The notes below the pieces were generated by a model. The model was not told the origin of the DNA. It ran no database searches and saw only the letters and a program-made list of their open reading frames with translations. A program made the translations under genes and the position numbers. Shown one piece after another: positions 38,435-48,125 of a stretch of DNA of 64,000 bases. This DNA comes from Betaproteobacteria bacterium (lineage in GTDB: Bacteria > Pseudomonadota > Gammaproteobacteria > Burkholderiales > Rhodocyclaceae). How positions within the stretch are numbered: the first letter of the stretch is position 1; every line of letters begins with the position of its first letter. The stretch covers positions 124,001 through 188,000 of the forward strand of contig VEPL01000029.1 of the NCBI GenBank assembly GCA_012026885.1. The letters run 5' to 3'.

Positions 38435-38923
38435 ATGACCAATGCTCCTCCCCCTCGCCGCTCGGCCGCCGAGCAGCAACGCCTCGAGGCCGCGCTGCGC
38501 GACATGTTCGAACATCGCCTCGCCTTCAACGAAGTGATCGGCTTTCGCGTCGACTCCTTCGACCCTGCGGCGCCCAGTCTGTGCTTCGACATGCGTCCGG
38601 ACCTGATCGGCCACTACCTGCACGGACGCCTGCACGGCGGCGTGATCTCGACCGCGCTCGATACGGCCGGCGGCTTCGCGGCCGTGGTGGGGATCGCCGA
38701 AAAGTTCTGCGGCGATACGGCAATCGAGGTCGCGCACCGCTTCGGCCGCGTCGGCACCGTCGACCTGCGCGTCGACTACCTGCGCCAGGGACTCGGCAAA
38801 CGCTTCACCGCAACGGGACGCATCACCCGCCTGGGCGGACGCATCGCCTCGGTCCAGATGACGCTGGAGAACGAAGCCGGCGTCCTCATCGCCACCGGTG
38901 CCGGCTCCTACGTGATCAGCTGA
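38435..38923 (+). CDS. Hotdog-fold thioesterase (PaaI/YiiD-like)
   Basis: This 162-residue protein has the hotdog thioesterase signature LHGRLHGGVISTALDTAGGFAAVV near residues 65-90 and the RVDYLRQGLGKRFTATGRITRLGGRIASVQMTLENEAG strand region. This points to an acyl-CoA thioesterase of the PaaI-like superfamily. The ATG at 38435 is preceded by AAGGGGG; a TTG five codons upstream (38420) falls in the terminator T-tract and is unlikely. Substrate unknown. Any promoter must overlap the lpdA terminator, or expression depends on read-through. Confidence 0.85.
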   Translation: MTNAPPPRRSAAEQQRLEAALRDMFEHRLAFNEVIGFRVDSFDPAAPSLCFDMRPDLIGHYLHGRLHGGVISTALDTAGGFAAVVGIAEKFCGDTAIEVAHRFGRVGTVDLRVDYLRQGLGKRFTATGRITRLGGRIASVQMTLENEAGVLIATGAGSYVIS

Positions 38924-38929
38924 ATCCGC

Positions 38930-40033
38930 TCAGAGAATCGCCACGCCCTGCTGTTCGCCGCGCTCGTAGACGACGTTGGCGCGACCGACGATAAGCGGGT
39001 CGAGATGGCCGATGCGCTCGGTGTCCTTGTTGGTATAGGGCAGCTTGTGCAGGACGTAGCGCATGGCGTTCAGGCGCGCCCGCTTCTTGCAGTTCGACTT
39101 GATCACCGTCCACGGCGCATCGGCGGTGTCGGTGTGGAAGAACATTGCTTCCTTGGCTTTGGTGTAGTCATCCCACTTGTCGAGCGAGGCCATGTCGATC
39201 GGCGACAGCTTCCATTGCTTCAGCGGGTGCACCTTTCGCTCACCGAACCGGCGCCGCTGTTCCTCGCGGCTGACCGAGAACCAGAACTTGATCAGATGCG
39301 TGCCGTTGCGTGCCAGCATGCGCTCGAACTCCGGCGCCTGACGGACGAATTCGCTGTACTCCTGATCCGTACAGAAGCCCATCACTTTCTCGACGCCCGC
39401 CCGGTTGTACCAGGAGCGGTCGAAAAGCACGATCTCGCCATCGGTCGGCAAGTGCTGCACATAGCGCTGGAAGTACCACTGGCCGCGTTCGATCTCGCTC
39501 GGCTTCTCCAGGGCGACGACGCGCGCGCCACGCGGATTCAGGTGTTCCATGAAGCGCTTGATGGTGCCGCCCTTGCCCGCCGCGTCGCGCCCCTCGAAGA
39601 GGATGACCACCTTCTGCCCGGTCTCCTTGACCCAGGCCTGCAGCTTCAGCAACTCGACCTGCAGGCGGTATTTCTGCCGCTCGTAGTTCTTGCGCTGCAT
39701 GAGGTTCTTGTACGGGTAACCGCCGTCGCGCCAGTCCTTGGCCAGTTCCTCATCCGGACTGACGGGCAGTTCCTCGAGCGCCCCGCCCTGCTGCTTGAGC
39801 AGGCGCTTGAGCAGGGCGACTGACTCCTCGACCGGGATCCCTGCGACCACATCGCGCATGGCGGCCATTTTCGCCTCCTGCGAGGCGTCGACCGCAGCAC
39901 CGATCGAGAACTGCTCGATTCCGCCAGGCGTCATGTCCGGCGCCACGTCGCCTTGGGCGACGGCGCGTTGGCGCGGGACGCGCGGCTTGCGCGCTGGCGC
40001 GGGCGGTTTTCTGGCAGGGTTGTTCGTGGTCAT
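38930..40033 (-). CDS. ppk2: Polyphosphate kinase 2
   Basis: PPK2 enzymes transfer phosphate between polyphosphate and nucleoside di- or monophosphates. The 367-residue protein has a basic Pro/Ala-rich N-terminal tail, the Walker A motif EGRDAAGKGGTIKRF near residue 168, the lid Arg region KPSEIERGQWYFQRYVQHLP and the Walker B-like FDRSWYNRAGVEKVMGF near 222. It is a one-domain PPK2. Whether it prefers ADP or GDP cannot be read here. sixA lies upstream on the same strand with a gap of about 80 bp. Confidence 0.94.
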   Translation of the reverse strand: MTTNNPARKPPAPARKPRVPRQRAVAQGDVAPDMTPGGIEQFSIGAAVDASQEAKMAAMRDVVAGIPVEESVALLKRLLKQQGGALEELPVSPDEELAKDWRDGGYPYKNLMQRKNYERQKYRLQVELLKLQAWVKETGQKVVILFEGRDAAGKGGTIKRFMEHLNPRGARVVALEKPSEIERGQWYFQRYVQHLPTDGEIVLFDRSWYNRAGVEKVMGFCTDQEYSEFVRQAPEFERMLARNGTHLIKFWFSVSREEQRRRFGERKVHPLKQWKLSPIDMASLDKWDDYTKAKEAMFFHTDTADAPWTVIKSNCKKRARLNAMRYVLHKLPYTNKDTERIGHLDPLIVGRANVVYERGEQQGVAIL

Positions 40034-40111
40034 CGTCTCTCCTCCTTTGGAAAGGCGATTATTCGGGCTAAGCAGGCGCGCTGTCCACCCCTTGCAACCG
40101 GCCGGCCCCGT

Positions 40112-40567
40112 TCAGCCGGCAAATTCGGCCGGAATCACTGCACGCAGGACGGTCTGCGTTTCGCCCTTGCGCACACGGTTCGACAGCCACCACAAGGCCC
40201 CCTTCTTGATCGTCCAGTCGCTTTCGCTGCCGGCGAGCAACAGCGCGGCCAGACGCCCGAGCGCCGGCTGGTGCCCGACGACCAGGGCGGCGCCCGTCGC
40301 CGTGGGCCAGCCGACTGCCGCAATCAGTTCGGAAACACAGGCATCCGGGCCGATCTTGCGGTTGGTCTCGAAAGGGAGCATCAGCGCCCCGGCCGTCTGC
40401 TGCGTGCGCACCGCCGGGCTGACCACGATACGCAATTCCCTCGGCTGATGGTCGCGTATCCACTTCGCCATGTCGTGTGCCTGACGCTCGCCGCGCGCGG
40501 TCAGGCGCCGCTTGAGATCATCCTCGCCCTCTTCGGCTTCGGCGTGACGCCACAGGAGAAGATCCAT
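40112..40567 (-). CDS. sixA: SixA-type phosphohistidine phosphatase
   Basis: This 151-residue member of the histidine phosphatase superfamily has the catalytic RHA motif in LLLWRHAEAEEGEDD at the N-terminus and the second His in ALVVGHQPALGRL near residue 100. SixA removes phosphate from phosphohistidine, for example on Hpt domains or PTS proteins. The ATG at 40567 is chosen because GGAGG then has 8-bp spacing; the two earlier start choices place the site too close or lose it. ppk2 follows on the same strand. Confidence 0.88.
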   Translation of the reverse strand: MDLLLWRHAEAEEGEDDLKRRLTARGERQAHDMAKWIRDHQPRELRIVVSPAVRTQQTAGALMLPFETNRKIGPDACVSELIAAVGWPTATGAALVVGHQPALGRLAALLLAGSESDWTIKKGALWWLSNRVRKGETQTVLRAVIPAEFAG

Positions 40568-40705
40568 CCGCATTCCCTCCGGCAAATCCCGCCAGCCTGC
40601 CCGTCACAAATGACAGGAATATTGCATGCCGGCAGTCACGGGCCTGTTCCGGCGTCGGGCGAGCGGCTATCATGCGGGCTTGTCTTCGCCGCCCCTACGT
40701 TCGCC

Positions 40706-40903
40706 ATGATCCGGATTACCGCCATCGTCCTCGCCGCCGTCCTGCTCCCGGCCTGCACCAACAGCCGCGACGTCGCGCCCAGCAAGGAAATAGCCCAGAG
40801 CGGACCGCTCAAGGTGCATCCGGGCCTGCTCAAGGACCAGCCTGCCAAGCCTGCCCTTTCCGAGCCTGCCCCCCCTTCCGAGCCGGCAGCACCGTCCAAC
40901 TGA
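40706..40903 (+). CDS. Small Pro-rich lipoprotein
   Basis: This 65-residue ORF starts MIRITAIVLAAVLLPAC, a clear lipoprotein signal with lipobox LPAC near residue 17. A short Lys- and Pro-rich tail follows (HPGLLKDQPAKPALSEPAPPSEP). It resembles the many small proteobacterial lipoproteins without known function. It is reported only inside a longer shadow ORF in the track. No ribosome-binding site stands out, so it is moderately supported. Confidence 0.6.
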   Translation: MIRITAIVLAAVLLPACTNSRDVAPSKEIAQSGPLKVHPGLLKDQPAKPALSEPAPPSEPAAPSN

Positions 40904-40910
40904 GCCGCAG

Positions 40911-41117
40911 CTAATCCCGGCCGGGTTCCGCCTGCCGGCCCATCCGGCGCCCGCGGAACTGGCCGAGCCATTCGGCGATGCTCGCCTCGCCCACTTCGGG
41001 AAGACGGCGCTCGACAGCATGGCGGCGATCACTCCAGCCTGTTGGCGGACCGCTTTCCTGCTCGCGCCTGTCGCTTCCGGAGCGGCGGTTGCTGATCGTT
41101 CTGCCGAAGAGTTTCAT
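40911..41117 (-). CDS. Small Arg-rich protein of unknown function
   Basis: Taken from the ATG at 41117, this is a 68-residue basic protein beginning MKLFGRTISNRRSGSDRREQE and containing DRRHAVERRLPEV and a terminal WLGQFRGRR segment. The repeated DRR/ERR pattern is seen in small betaproteobacterial hypothetical proteins, but I know no function. The longer ORF in the track runs through the tRNA-Phe and is rejected. It converges with the small lipoprotein gene 7 bp away. Confidence 0.55.
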   Translation of the reverse strand: MKLFGRTISNRRSGSDRREQESGPPTGWSDRRHAVERRLPEVGEASIAEWLGQFRGRRMGRQAEPGRD

Positions 41118-41250
41118 GGTCTGGACCTGTAGCTGCCGATGATTCCGCGCCGGCCGGAAGGGCCGGTTCGCGCGATTCCAGTGTGCCCGCGTGATGCGAC
41201 CGGCGCCGCGAAAAATCTCACATTTCCCGCAACGTTGTTTACCGCACATG

Positions 41251-41276
41251 AAAACGCCGGTCGCGAAGACCGGCGT
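41251..41276 (-). terminator. Probable terminator after tRNA-Phe
   Basis: ACGCCGGTC and GACCGGCGT form a perfect 9-bp hairpin with a 5-nt loop. On the minus strand it is followed by TTTTC, a short T-tract, 12 bp downstream of the tRNA 3' end. Confidence 0.7.
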
Positions 41277-41287
41277 CATGGGCATCC

Positions 41288-41363
41288 TGGTGGCCAAGGG
41301 CGGAATCGAACCACCGACACGCGGATTTTCAATCCGCTGCTCTACCAACTGAGCTACTTGGCC
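41288..41363 (-). tRNA. tRNA-Phe (anticodon GAA)
   Basis: The minus strand reads GGCCAAGTAGCTCAGTTGGT... with anticodon stem GCGGA/TCCGC around loop TTGAAAA (anticodon GAA), T arm GGTGG TTCGATT CCGCC, acceptor CTTGGCC and encoded CCA. All 76 positions fit bacterial tRNA-Phe. Confidence 0.97.
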
Positions 41364-41375
41364 AAGAGAGGCCGA

Positions 41376-41404
41376 ATTATAGCGGCGCGACCGGCGCGCC
41401 GCAA
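41376..41404 (-). promoter_or_regulatory. Sigma-70 promoter of tRNA-Phe
   Basis: On the minus strand TTGCGG (41399-41404) and TATAAT (41376-41381) are separated by exactly 17 bp. The -10 ends 12 bp before the tRNA 5' end. Confidence 0.8.
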
Positions 41405-41429
41405 CCGGCATCGCGTCGCTGGCAATGCC

Positions 41430-42947
41430 TCAGGTGCCGATCGGCGGCGATTGCCGGTAGAGCTCGGAAAAGTCGTCGGGCACTGGTGGCGGCGGCGGTG
41501 GCGGGTACCAGGCCGGGAAAGCGACGCGGGCTATCGCGCCGCGCCCGGCCGGGTTGGGCCTCAGCGTCGCGATAGCCTCGTGCTGAGCGGCAATTTCGCG
41601 GACGATGGCGAGGCCGAGGCCGCTGCCGTCGCCGGCTGCGTCATCGACCCGGTAGAAGCGCTCGAACACCATCTCGGACTGGGCTTCGCTGATGCCGACG
41701 CCATCGTCCTCAACCTCGAGGATGATCTCGGGCGCTACCGCGCGCACCCGGCAGGTGACGCAGCCCCCGGGCGGCGTGTAGCGGAGGGCGTTATCGATCA
41801 GGTTCTTCGCGAGTTCGCGCAGCAGGACGGCATTGCCGAGGACGCGCGCATCGACGTCGGCCTCGTAGCCGAGGTCGATGCGCTTTTCCAGCGCGGGCAT
41901 GACCCAATCCTCGACCACTTCGCGCATCAGTGCCGCGAGGTCGAGCGGAACATGGCTCAGTTGGGCCGACTCGCGCCCCTCGGTGCGCGCCAGCGTGAGC
42001 AACTGGTTCACCAGGCGCCCGGCACGGTCCACGCCGGTTGCGATCTGGCGCAGCGCATGGCGCAGCGCGTCGGGATCGGCCTCGCGGATGGCGAATTGTG
42101 CCTGCGTCTTCAGCCCGGTCAGCGGTGTGCGCAACTGGTGGGCGGCATCGGCGACGAAACGGTGCTGCAGTTCGACGTTGCGCTCCATGCGCCCGAGCAT
42201 CTCGTTGAAGGCCTCGATCAGGGGTTCCAGCTCTTCCGGAACGCGGCGGGTGGCGATCGGCGAAAGGTCGGCCGGGTCGCGCCGCTCGATGGTCTTGCGC
42301 AGGCGCGTCAGCGGGCGCAAGCCGCGCGAGAGGCCGAACCAGACCAGCATGACGGCGATCGGGATGATGATGAATTGCGGCAGGATCACGCTGGCGACGA
42401 TCTTGTTGGCCAGCTGCGTGCGCTTCTCCATGGTCTCGCCGACCTCGACCAGGATCCAGCTGTCGCGCGGCATCTGGCCGTCGGCGACATAGGCGTAGGC
42501 GACCCGGACATCCTGGCCCTTGAGGTCGATGTCGCGGAAATAAACCTCGCCGGAAAGGGCATCGGCGGGCACGCCGAGATCGGGGACGGGCAATTCGCGG
42601 TCGCCCGCGAGGAGGCGGCCGTCACGGGTGACGACGTGGAAATAGATGGTATCCGTCTCGTCGGCACGCAGCAGGGCGCGGGCCGACGACGGCAGGTTGA
42701 CGAGCGGGCGCCCGTTGACCAGGCGGATCTGGCGGGCGACGGCGGTAACCTGTTCGCGCAAGGCCTGGTCGTACGGGAAATTGGCGACGTTGTTGGCGAA
42801 GTAGTGCGTGAAGGCGATGCTCAACGGCCAGACGAAGAGCAGCGGCGCCAGCATCCAGTCGAGGATCTCGCCGAACAGAGAGCGCTGGCTCTCCGGCTGC
42901 GCCGGACTATTCTGCTGCGGGTCGCTCAAGGCAATAACCCAGGCCAC
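41430..42947 (-). CDS. TctE-like sensor histidine kinase
   Basis: The 505-residue sensor has a transmembrane segment near residues 32-50, a periplasmic domain of about 130 residues resembling the 2CSK_N/TctE sensor domain, a second transmembrane helix near 185-210, then HAMP and kinase modules. The H box is HRFVADAAHQLRTPLTGLKTQ near residue 262, followed by N box NLIDNALRY, DDGVGI and GSGLGLAIVREI. It overlaps the response-regulator gene by 41 bp at the ATG used; a TTG at 42929 is an alternative start. TctE-type sensors often respond to carboxylates, which fits the acetate-type permease nearby. Confidence 0.9.
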   Translation of the reverse strand: MAWVIALSDPQQNSPAQPESQRSLFGEILDWMLAPLLFVWPLSIAFTHYFANNVANFPYDQALREQVTAVARQIRLVNGRPLVNLPSSARALLRADETDTIYFHVVTRDGRLLAGDRELPVPDLGVPADALSGEVYFRDIDLKGQDVRVAYAYVADGQMPRDSWILVEVGETMEKRTQLANKIVASVILPQFIIIPIAVMLVWFGLSRGLRPLTRLRKTIERRDPADLSPIATRRVPEELEPLIEAFNEMLGRMERNVELQHRFVADAAHQLRTPLTGLKTQAQFAIREADPDALRHALRQIATGVDRAGRLVNQLLTLARTEGRESAQLSHVPLDLAALMREVVEDWVMPALEKRIDLGYEADVDARVLGNAVLLRELAKNLIDNALRYTPPGGCVTCRVRAVAPEIILEVEDDGVGISEAQSEMVFERFYRVDDAAGDGSGLGLAIVREIAAQHEAIATLRPNPAGRGAIARVAFPAWYPPPPPPPVPDDFSELYRQSPPIGT

Positions 42948-43578
42948 GCACGGTGGTGATCCTCACCCCGCCTGCCTCGAGCTTCTTGCGCAGGCGATGG
43001 ACGTAGACCTCGATGGCATTGTGGCTGACTTCCTCGCCCCAGCCGCAGAGCTGGTCCACCAGCTGATCCTTGCTGACCAGGCGCCCCATGCGCGTCAGCA
43101 GGACCTCGAGGAGCCCGACTTCCCGGGCCGACAGGTCGAGTGGCTGGCCGTCGATCAGGGCGACGCGGCCGACCTGGTCGTAGGTCAGCGTGCCGCACTG
43201 GATGGTCGGCGTCGTGCCGGCCGAGCGCCGCGTCAGCGCCCGCACGCGCGCTTCCAGCTCGGCCAGCTCGAACGGCTTGGTCATGTAGTCGTCGGCCCCG
43301 AGATCGAGTCCCTTGACCCGATCACCAGTCCCATCGAGGGCCGTCAGGATTAGTACCGGCAGTTGGGCGTTGCGCGCACGCACCCGCTTGAGCACCTCGA
43401 GCCCGGCGAGCTTCGGCAAGCCGAGGTCGAGGATGAGCAGGTCGTAGCCGGTGGTCATCAGCGCCGAGTCGGCGTCGAGGCCGTTCGCCGCCCAATCCAC
43501 CGCGTACCCGGCCTGACGCAGGGAGCGCGACAGGCCGTCGGCAATGATGGCATCGTCTTCGGCAATCAGTATCCGCAT
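42907..43578 (-). CDS. OmpR-family response regulator (TctD/QseB-like)
   Basis: The 223-residue regulator has a receiver domain (RILIAEDDAIIADGL, phospho-Asp in DLLILDLGLPKLAGLEVL near residue 51, Lys in DDYMTKPFELAEL) and a winged-helix DNA-binding domain (LSAREVGLLEVLLTRMGRLVSKDQL and EVYVHRLRKKLEAGGVRITTVRGLGYCL). It is first in the operon with its sensor. OmpR-family proteins bind direct repeats with an 11-bp period; such repeats lie 23 bp upstream of its ATG and in the actP promoter, so it may control both. Confidence 0.95.
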   Translation of the reverse strand: MRILIAEDDAIIADGLSRSLRQAGYAVDWAANGLDADSALMTTGYDLLILDLGLPKLAGLEVLKRVRARNAQLPVLILTALDGTGDRVKGLDLGADDYMTKPFELAELEARVRALTRRSAGTTPTIQCGTLTYDQVGRVALIDGQPLDLSAREVGLLEVLLTRMGRLVSKDQLVDQLCGWGEEVSHNAIEVYVHRLRKKLEAGGVRITTVRGLGYCLERPAAE

Positions 43579-43600
43579 GAGAGTCGCCCGGCCATACCGG

Positions 43601-43633
43601 TGTAAGCGTAGTGTAAGGGCTTCATTCTATCCT
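43601..43633 (+). promoter_or_regulatory. TGTAAG-N5-TGTAAG direct repeat plus -10-like hexamer
   Basis: TGTAAG (43601-43606), five bases, TGTAAG (43612-43617), ten bases, then TATCCT (43628-43633), all on the plus strand. This is the layout of an OmpR/PhoB-type activated promoter in which the repeats replace the -35. It points away from the response-regulator gene into the candidate small RNA. It could also autoregulate the regulator gene, since it lies only 23 bp upstream of its ATG. The same geometry recurs at the actP operon. Confidence 0.6.
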
Positions 43634-43639
43634 GTTCGC

Positions 43640-43731
43640 GCTGTTCTCCTTTTATGGTCTTGGAGTCTGCGGTCACGCCGCGGCTCAGGGGGTGGCCCGA
43701 TCCTGCACTGGGCGCCCCCTACCGTTTTTTT
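43640..43731 (+). ncRNA. Candidate small RNA of about 90 nt
   Basis: The 308 bp between the response regulator (43578) and actP (43887) contain no convincing gene. On the plus strand, a start predicted about 7 bp after TATCCT (near 43640) leads to a hairpin (AGGGGGTG(G)CCC / GGGCGCCCCCT, one bulged base) and seven T residues at 43725-43731. No plus-strand gene lies upstream that would need this terminator. The 5' part contains UUCUCCUUUU, complementary to Shine-Dalgarno sequences, as in many base-pairing regulators. A 66-codon ORF at 43654 lacks a ribosome-binding site. The RNA is predicted, not known. Confidence 0.45.
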
Positions 43732-43836
43732 CTTCCCCCGCTTTTCCTGAGTCGCATGCGGCCACTCCCGCGAGCGCGGCGTCGTGCCGTGTCGCAGTCG
43801 ACCGGTCGGGCGGGCCGAAATCGCAATCGGCAGACG

Positions 43837-43866
43837 AAAAAAAGCCCGGGTTGAAACCCGGGCTTT
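43837..43866 (-). terminator. Intrinsic terminator of DUF485-actP
   Basis: On the minus strand AAAGCCCGGGTT-TC-AACCCGGGCTTT is a perfect 12-bp hairpin whose 3' arm runs into a T-tract. It lies 20 bp after the actP stop. Confidence 0.92.
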
Positions 43867-43886
43867 CTGCTTTGGTGCGAGTCGGC

Positions 43887-45563
43887 TTAGTGGCCGGATG
43901 CGCCGGCGGCACCGAGGCCGGTTTCCGAACGCAGCTGCTGTGCCGGGTAGAGGGCACGTTCCTTCTTGGCCTGCTCGGAGTTGTCCAGGATGGACACCAG
44001 CCAGATGGTCACGAAGGCCGCAGTCATCGAGAAGATGGCAGCGGAGTTGTACGGGAACCAGGCGGAACCCTTCGGGTTGCCCATGACCGCTTCCCACACC
44101 GAGGCGGAGCCGATGGTCAGCACGGCGGCCAGGATGAGGCCGACGAAGCCGCCGACGACGGCGCCCTTGGTCGTGCAGTTCCTCCACAGCACGGACATGA
44201 ACAGCACCGGGAAGTTGGACGAACAGGCGATGGTGAAGGCCAGCATGACCATGTAGGCGACGTTTTCCTTCTCGAACGCGATGCCGAGGCCGATGGCCAG
44301 AATGCCGAGGGCGATCGTGGCCATCTTGGAAACGCGCAGTTCGGCTTCGGACGAGCAGCCCTTGGCGAAGACCGAGGCGTACAGGTCATGCGACACGGCG
44401 GAAGCACCGGACAGCGTCAGACCGGCCACGACGGCGAGGATGGTCGCGAAGGCCACGGCCGAGATGAAGCCGAGGAACAGGTTGCCACCGACCGCATTGG
44501 CCAGGTGCACCGCGGCCATGTTGCCGCCGCCCTTCAGGCCCTTGGCGATTTCACCGCCGACGTAGTATTCGGCAGGGTTGGCGATCAGGTTGGTGATGGC
44601 GCCGAAGCCGATGATGAAGGTCAGGATGTAGAAGTAGCCGATCCAGGTGGTTGCCCAGGCAACCGACTTGCGGGCTTCCTTGGCGTTCGGCACGGTGAAG
44701 AAGCGCATCAGGATGTGCGGCAGGCCGGCGGTACCGAACATCAGTGCCATACCGACCGAGATGGCCGAGATCGGATCCTTGATCAGCGCGCCCGGACCCA
44801 TGATGGCATCCTTCTTGGCGTGGATTTCGGTCGCCTTGACGAACAGCGCTTCGGGCGAGAAACCGAACTGGAACAGCACCGCAAGCGCCATGAAGGTCGC
44901 GCCGCCGAGCAGCATGACGGCCTTGATGATCTGCACCCAGGTCGTCGCGGTCATGCCGCCGAAGAGCACGTAGGCCAGCATCACGACACCAACCAGGATC
45001 TCGGCGTAGATGTACTCCATGCCGAAGAGGATCTTGATCAGCTGGCCGGCACCGACCATCTGCGCGATCATGTAGAAGGCGACGATGACCAGCGAGGCGG
45101 ATGCCGCGAAGATGCGGACCGGGGTCTGCGCGAAGCGGTAGGAGGCGACGTCGGCGAAGGTGAACTTGCCAAGGTTGCGCAGGCGTTCGGCCATCAGGAA
45201 GGTGATGACGGGCCAGCCGACCAGCCAGCCGATCGAGAAGATCAGGCCGTCGAAGCCGTTGGCGAACACGAGGCCGGAAATACCCAGGAAGGACGCAGCG
45301 GACATGTAGTCGCCGGCGATCGCCAGGCCGTTCTGGAAGCCGGTGATGCCACCGCCGGCGGTGTAGAAGTCAGCAGCCGACTTGGTCTTCGAAGCGGCCC
45401 ACTTGGTGATCCAGAGGGTACCGGCGACGAAGATGCCGAACATGGCGATGGCCGTCCAGTTGGTGGCCTGCTTCTGGGCCTGGCCGAGGTCGGCACCGGC
45501 AGCAATGGCGCCGCCCGCGACAGCCAGGGCGGCAACGGCCGCGAGGATGTGCTTGATATTCAT
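43887..45563 (-). CDS. actP: ActP-like sodium:solute symporter for acetate or related acids
   Basis: The 558-residue transporter begins with a signal-like segment ([23 protein letters not shown]) and has about 13 transmembrane helices of the SSS family. Family motifs are [34 protein letters not shown] near residues 70-105 and [18 protein letters not shown] near 290. ActP imports acetate, glycolate, pyruvate or similar acids with Na+. The ATG at 45563 is taken, as the TTG at 45584 lies inside the DUF485 gene. It starts 1 bp after the DUF485 stop, the conserved partner arrangement. Confidence 0.93.
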   Translation of the reverse strand: MNIKHILAAVAALAVAGGAIAAGADLGQAQKQATNWTAIAMFGIFVAGTLWITKWAASKTKSAADFYTAGGGITGFQNGLAIAGDYMSAASFLGISGLVFANGFDGLIFSIGWLVGWPVITFLMAERLRNLGKFTFADVASYRFAQTPVRIFAASASLVIVAFYMIAQMVGAGQLIKILFGMEYIYAEILVGVVMLAYVLFGGMTATTWVQIIKAVMLLGGATFMALAVLFQFGFSPEALFVKATEIHAKKDAIMGPGALIKDPISAISVGMALMFGTAGLPHILMRFFTVPNAKEARKSVAWATTWIGYFYILTFIIGFGAITNLIANPAEYYVGGEIAKGLKGGGNMAAVHLANAVGGNLFLGFISAVAFATILAVVAGLTLSGASAVSHDLYASVFAKGCSSEAELRVSKMATIALGILAIGLGIAFEKENVAYMVMLAFTIACSSNFPVLFMSVLWRNCTTKGAVVGGFVGLILAAVLTIGSASVWEAVMGNPKGSAWFPYNSAAIFSMTAAFVTIWLVSILDNSEQAKKERALYPAQQLRSETGLGAAGASGH

Positions 45564-45564
45564 G

Positions 45565-45873
45565 TTATTTCTGTGCCTCCGCAATGATGCGTGCGTTGGT
45601 CTCGTCGAACTCGCCGTTGGCGCGACGGACGTAGACCCAGGTCAGGATGATGGTGAAGACGATGACGCCGACACCCAGCGGAACGCCAACCGAAGTGGTC
45701 ATGCCCGCGCCCAGCTTCTGGGCAAGGAACTCCTTGTTGTACGCGACCAGCAGGATGAAGCCGTAGTAGGCGGCTGCACTGATGATGGCCATGATCATCG
45801 AGTAACGGTTGCGCATGGCAACGAACTCGTGGAATTTCGGATTTTTGGTAATCCGGTCCAGTACGTCTTGCAT
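45565..45873 (-). CDS. DUF485 (YjcH-like) small membrane protein
   Basis: This 102-residue protein has two transmembrane helices (about residues 25-45 and 60-82) and the DUF485 pattern [35 protein letters not shown]. It is nearly always encoded immediately before actP and is thought to help the transporter, though its role is not established. GAGGAG lies before the ATG at 45873. Its promoter carries the TGTAAG repeat module. Confidence 0.93.
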   Translation of the reverse strand: MQDVLDRITKNPKFHEFVAMRNRYSMIMAIISAAAYYGFILLVAYNKEFLAQKLGAGMTTSVGVPLGVGVIVFTIILTWVYVRRANGEFDETNARIIAEAQK

Positions 45874-45921
45874 TGTTTGACTCCTCAGCTGTCTGTTTGT
45901 AGAGGCATTGCTGCGGAGCGT

Positions 45922-45954
45922 AATGTAGGGGGGGGTTCTTACAGAGAACTTACA
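45922..45954 (-). promoter_or_regulatory. TGTAAG-N5-TGTAAG repeat plus -10 for DUF485-actP
   Basis: On the minus strand TGTAAG-TTCTC-TGTAAG (45938-45954) is followed after exactly ten bases (mostly C) by TACATT (45922-45927). The predicted start lies about 40 bp before the DUF485 ATG. No -35 consensus is needed if an OmpR-type activator binds the repeats. The repeat unit, spacer and distance to the -10 equal those at 43601-43633. An overlapping GTTCT-N5-AGAAC dyad (45935-45949) is also present. Confidence 0.65.
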
Positions 45955-45984
45955 ATCCGTTACGAAAGGCGTAATCGCCGCAAC

Positions 45985-46013
45985 AAAGAAAAAGCCCCGC
46001 ACAAGGCGGGGCT
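45985..46013 (-). terminator. Intrinsic terminator of groESL
   Basis: On the minus strand AGCCCCGC-CTTGT-GCGGGGCT is a perfect 8-bp hairpin followed by TTTTCTTTG, 26 bp after the groEL stop. Confidence 0.9.
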
Positions 46014-46039
46014 CCGGGTGTCGCGTGCAACGGAAGGAG

Positions 46040-47695
<1,656 letters not shown>

Positions 47696-47731
47696 CTAAT
47701 GGAATGCTGTGGGTAAGGGATCCGGCGCCGC

Positions 47732-48022
47732 TCAGGCTTCCAGGACGCCCATGATGTCTTCTTCGCGCATGACCAGAACTTCCTGGCCATCGACCTTGAC
47801 CGACTGGCCGGCGTACTTGCCGAACAGGACGCGGTCGCCGACCTTGACGTCGACGGCGATGTGCTTGCCGTTTTCGTCGCGCTTGCCCGGGCCGACGGCC
47901 AGGACTTCACCCTGGTCCGGCTTCTCGCCGGCGGTATCGGGGATGACGATGCCGGAGGCGGTGGTGCGCTCGGCTTCGACGCGCTTGACGATCACACGGT
48001 CGTGCAAAGGACGGATTTTCAT
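47732..48022 (-). CDS. groS: Co-chaperonin GroES (10 kDa)
   Basis: GroES caps the GroEL ring. The 96-residue protein has the [16 protein letters not shown] start, the mobile loop [29 protein letters not shown] (residues about 16-45) and the C-terminal [10 protein letters not shown]. The ATG at 48022 has GAGGAG just upstream; the ORF track adds 30 codons that include the CIRCE region. It is the first gene of groESL. Confidence 0.98.
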   Translation of the reverse strand: MKIRPLHDRVIVKRVEAERTTASGIVIPDTAGEKPDQGEVLAVGPGKRDENGKHIAVDVKVGDRVLFGKYAGQSVKVDGQEVLVMREEDIMGVLEA

Positions 48023-48098
48023 GGAGGACTCCTCTTGGTTCACGAAATTGGAAAGGGGCCAGCAGCGCAAGGCAACTGCCGGGAACCGGGCGAGGCTG

Positions 48099-48125
48099 CT
48101 AGCACTCGCCACCGGTGAGTGCTAA
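48099..48125. promoter_or_regulatory. CIRCE element (HrcA operator)
   Basis: CTAGCACTC-N9-GAGTGCTAA matches the CIRCE consensus TTAGCACTC-N9-GAGTGCTAA except for the first base of the left arm. It lies between the groES -10 and start codon, the standard place for HrcA repression. hrcA itself is not in the window. Confidence 0.95.

Noticed and set aside
41118-41411. N-terminal extension of the 166-codon ORF through tRNA-Phe
   Set aside because: The extension translates the tRNA gene and its flanks. Only the last 68 codons look like a protein.
43654-43854. 66-codon ORF within the candidate small RNA region
   Set aside because: It has no ribosome-binding site and an Arg/Pro-rich composition, and it runs through the predicted terminator hairpin and T-tract.
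43692-45587. 631-codon open frame antisense to actP
   Set aside because: It is a codon-bias shadow of actP; the translation is repetitive Gly/His/Asp/Glu without motifs.
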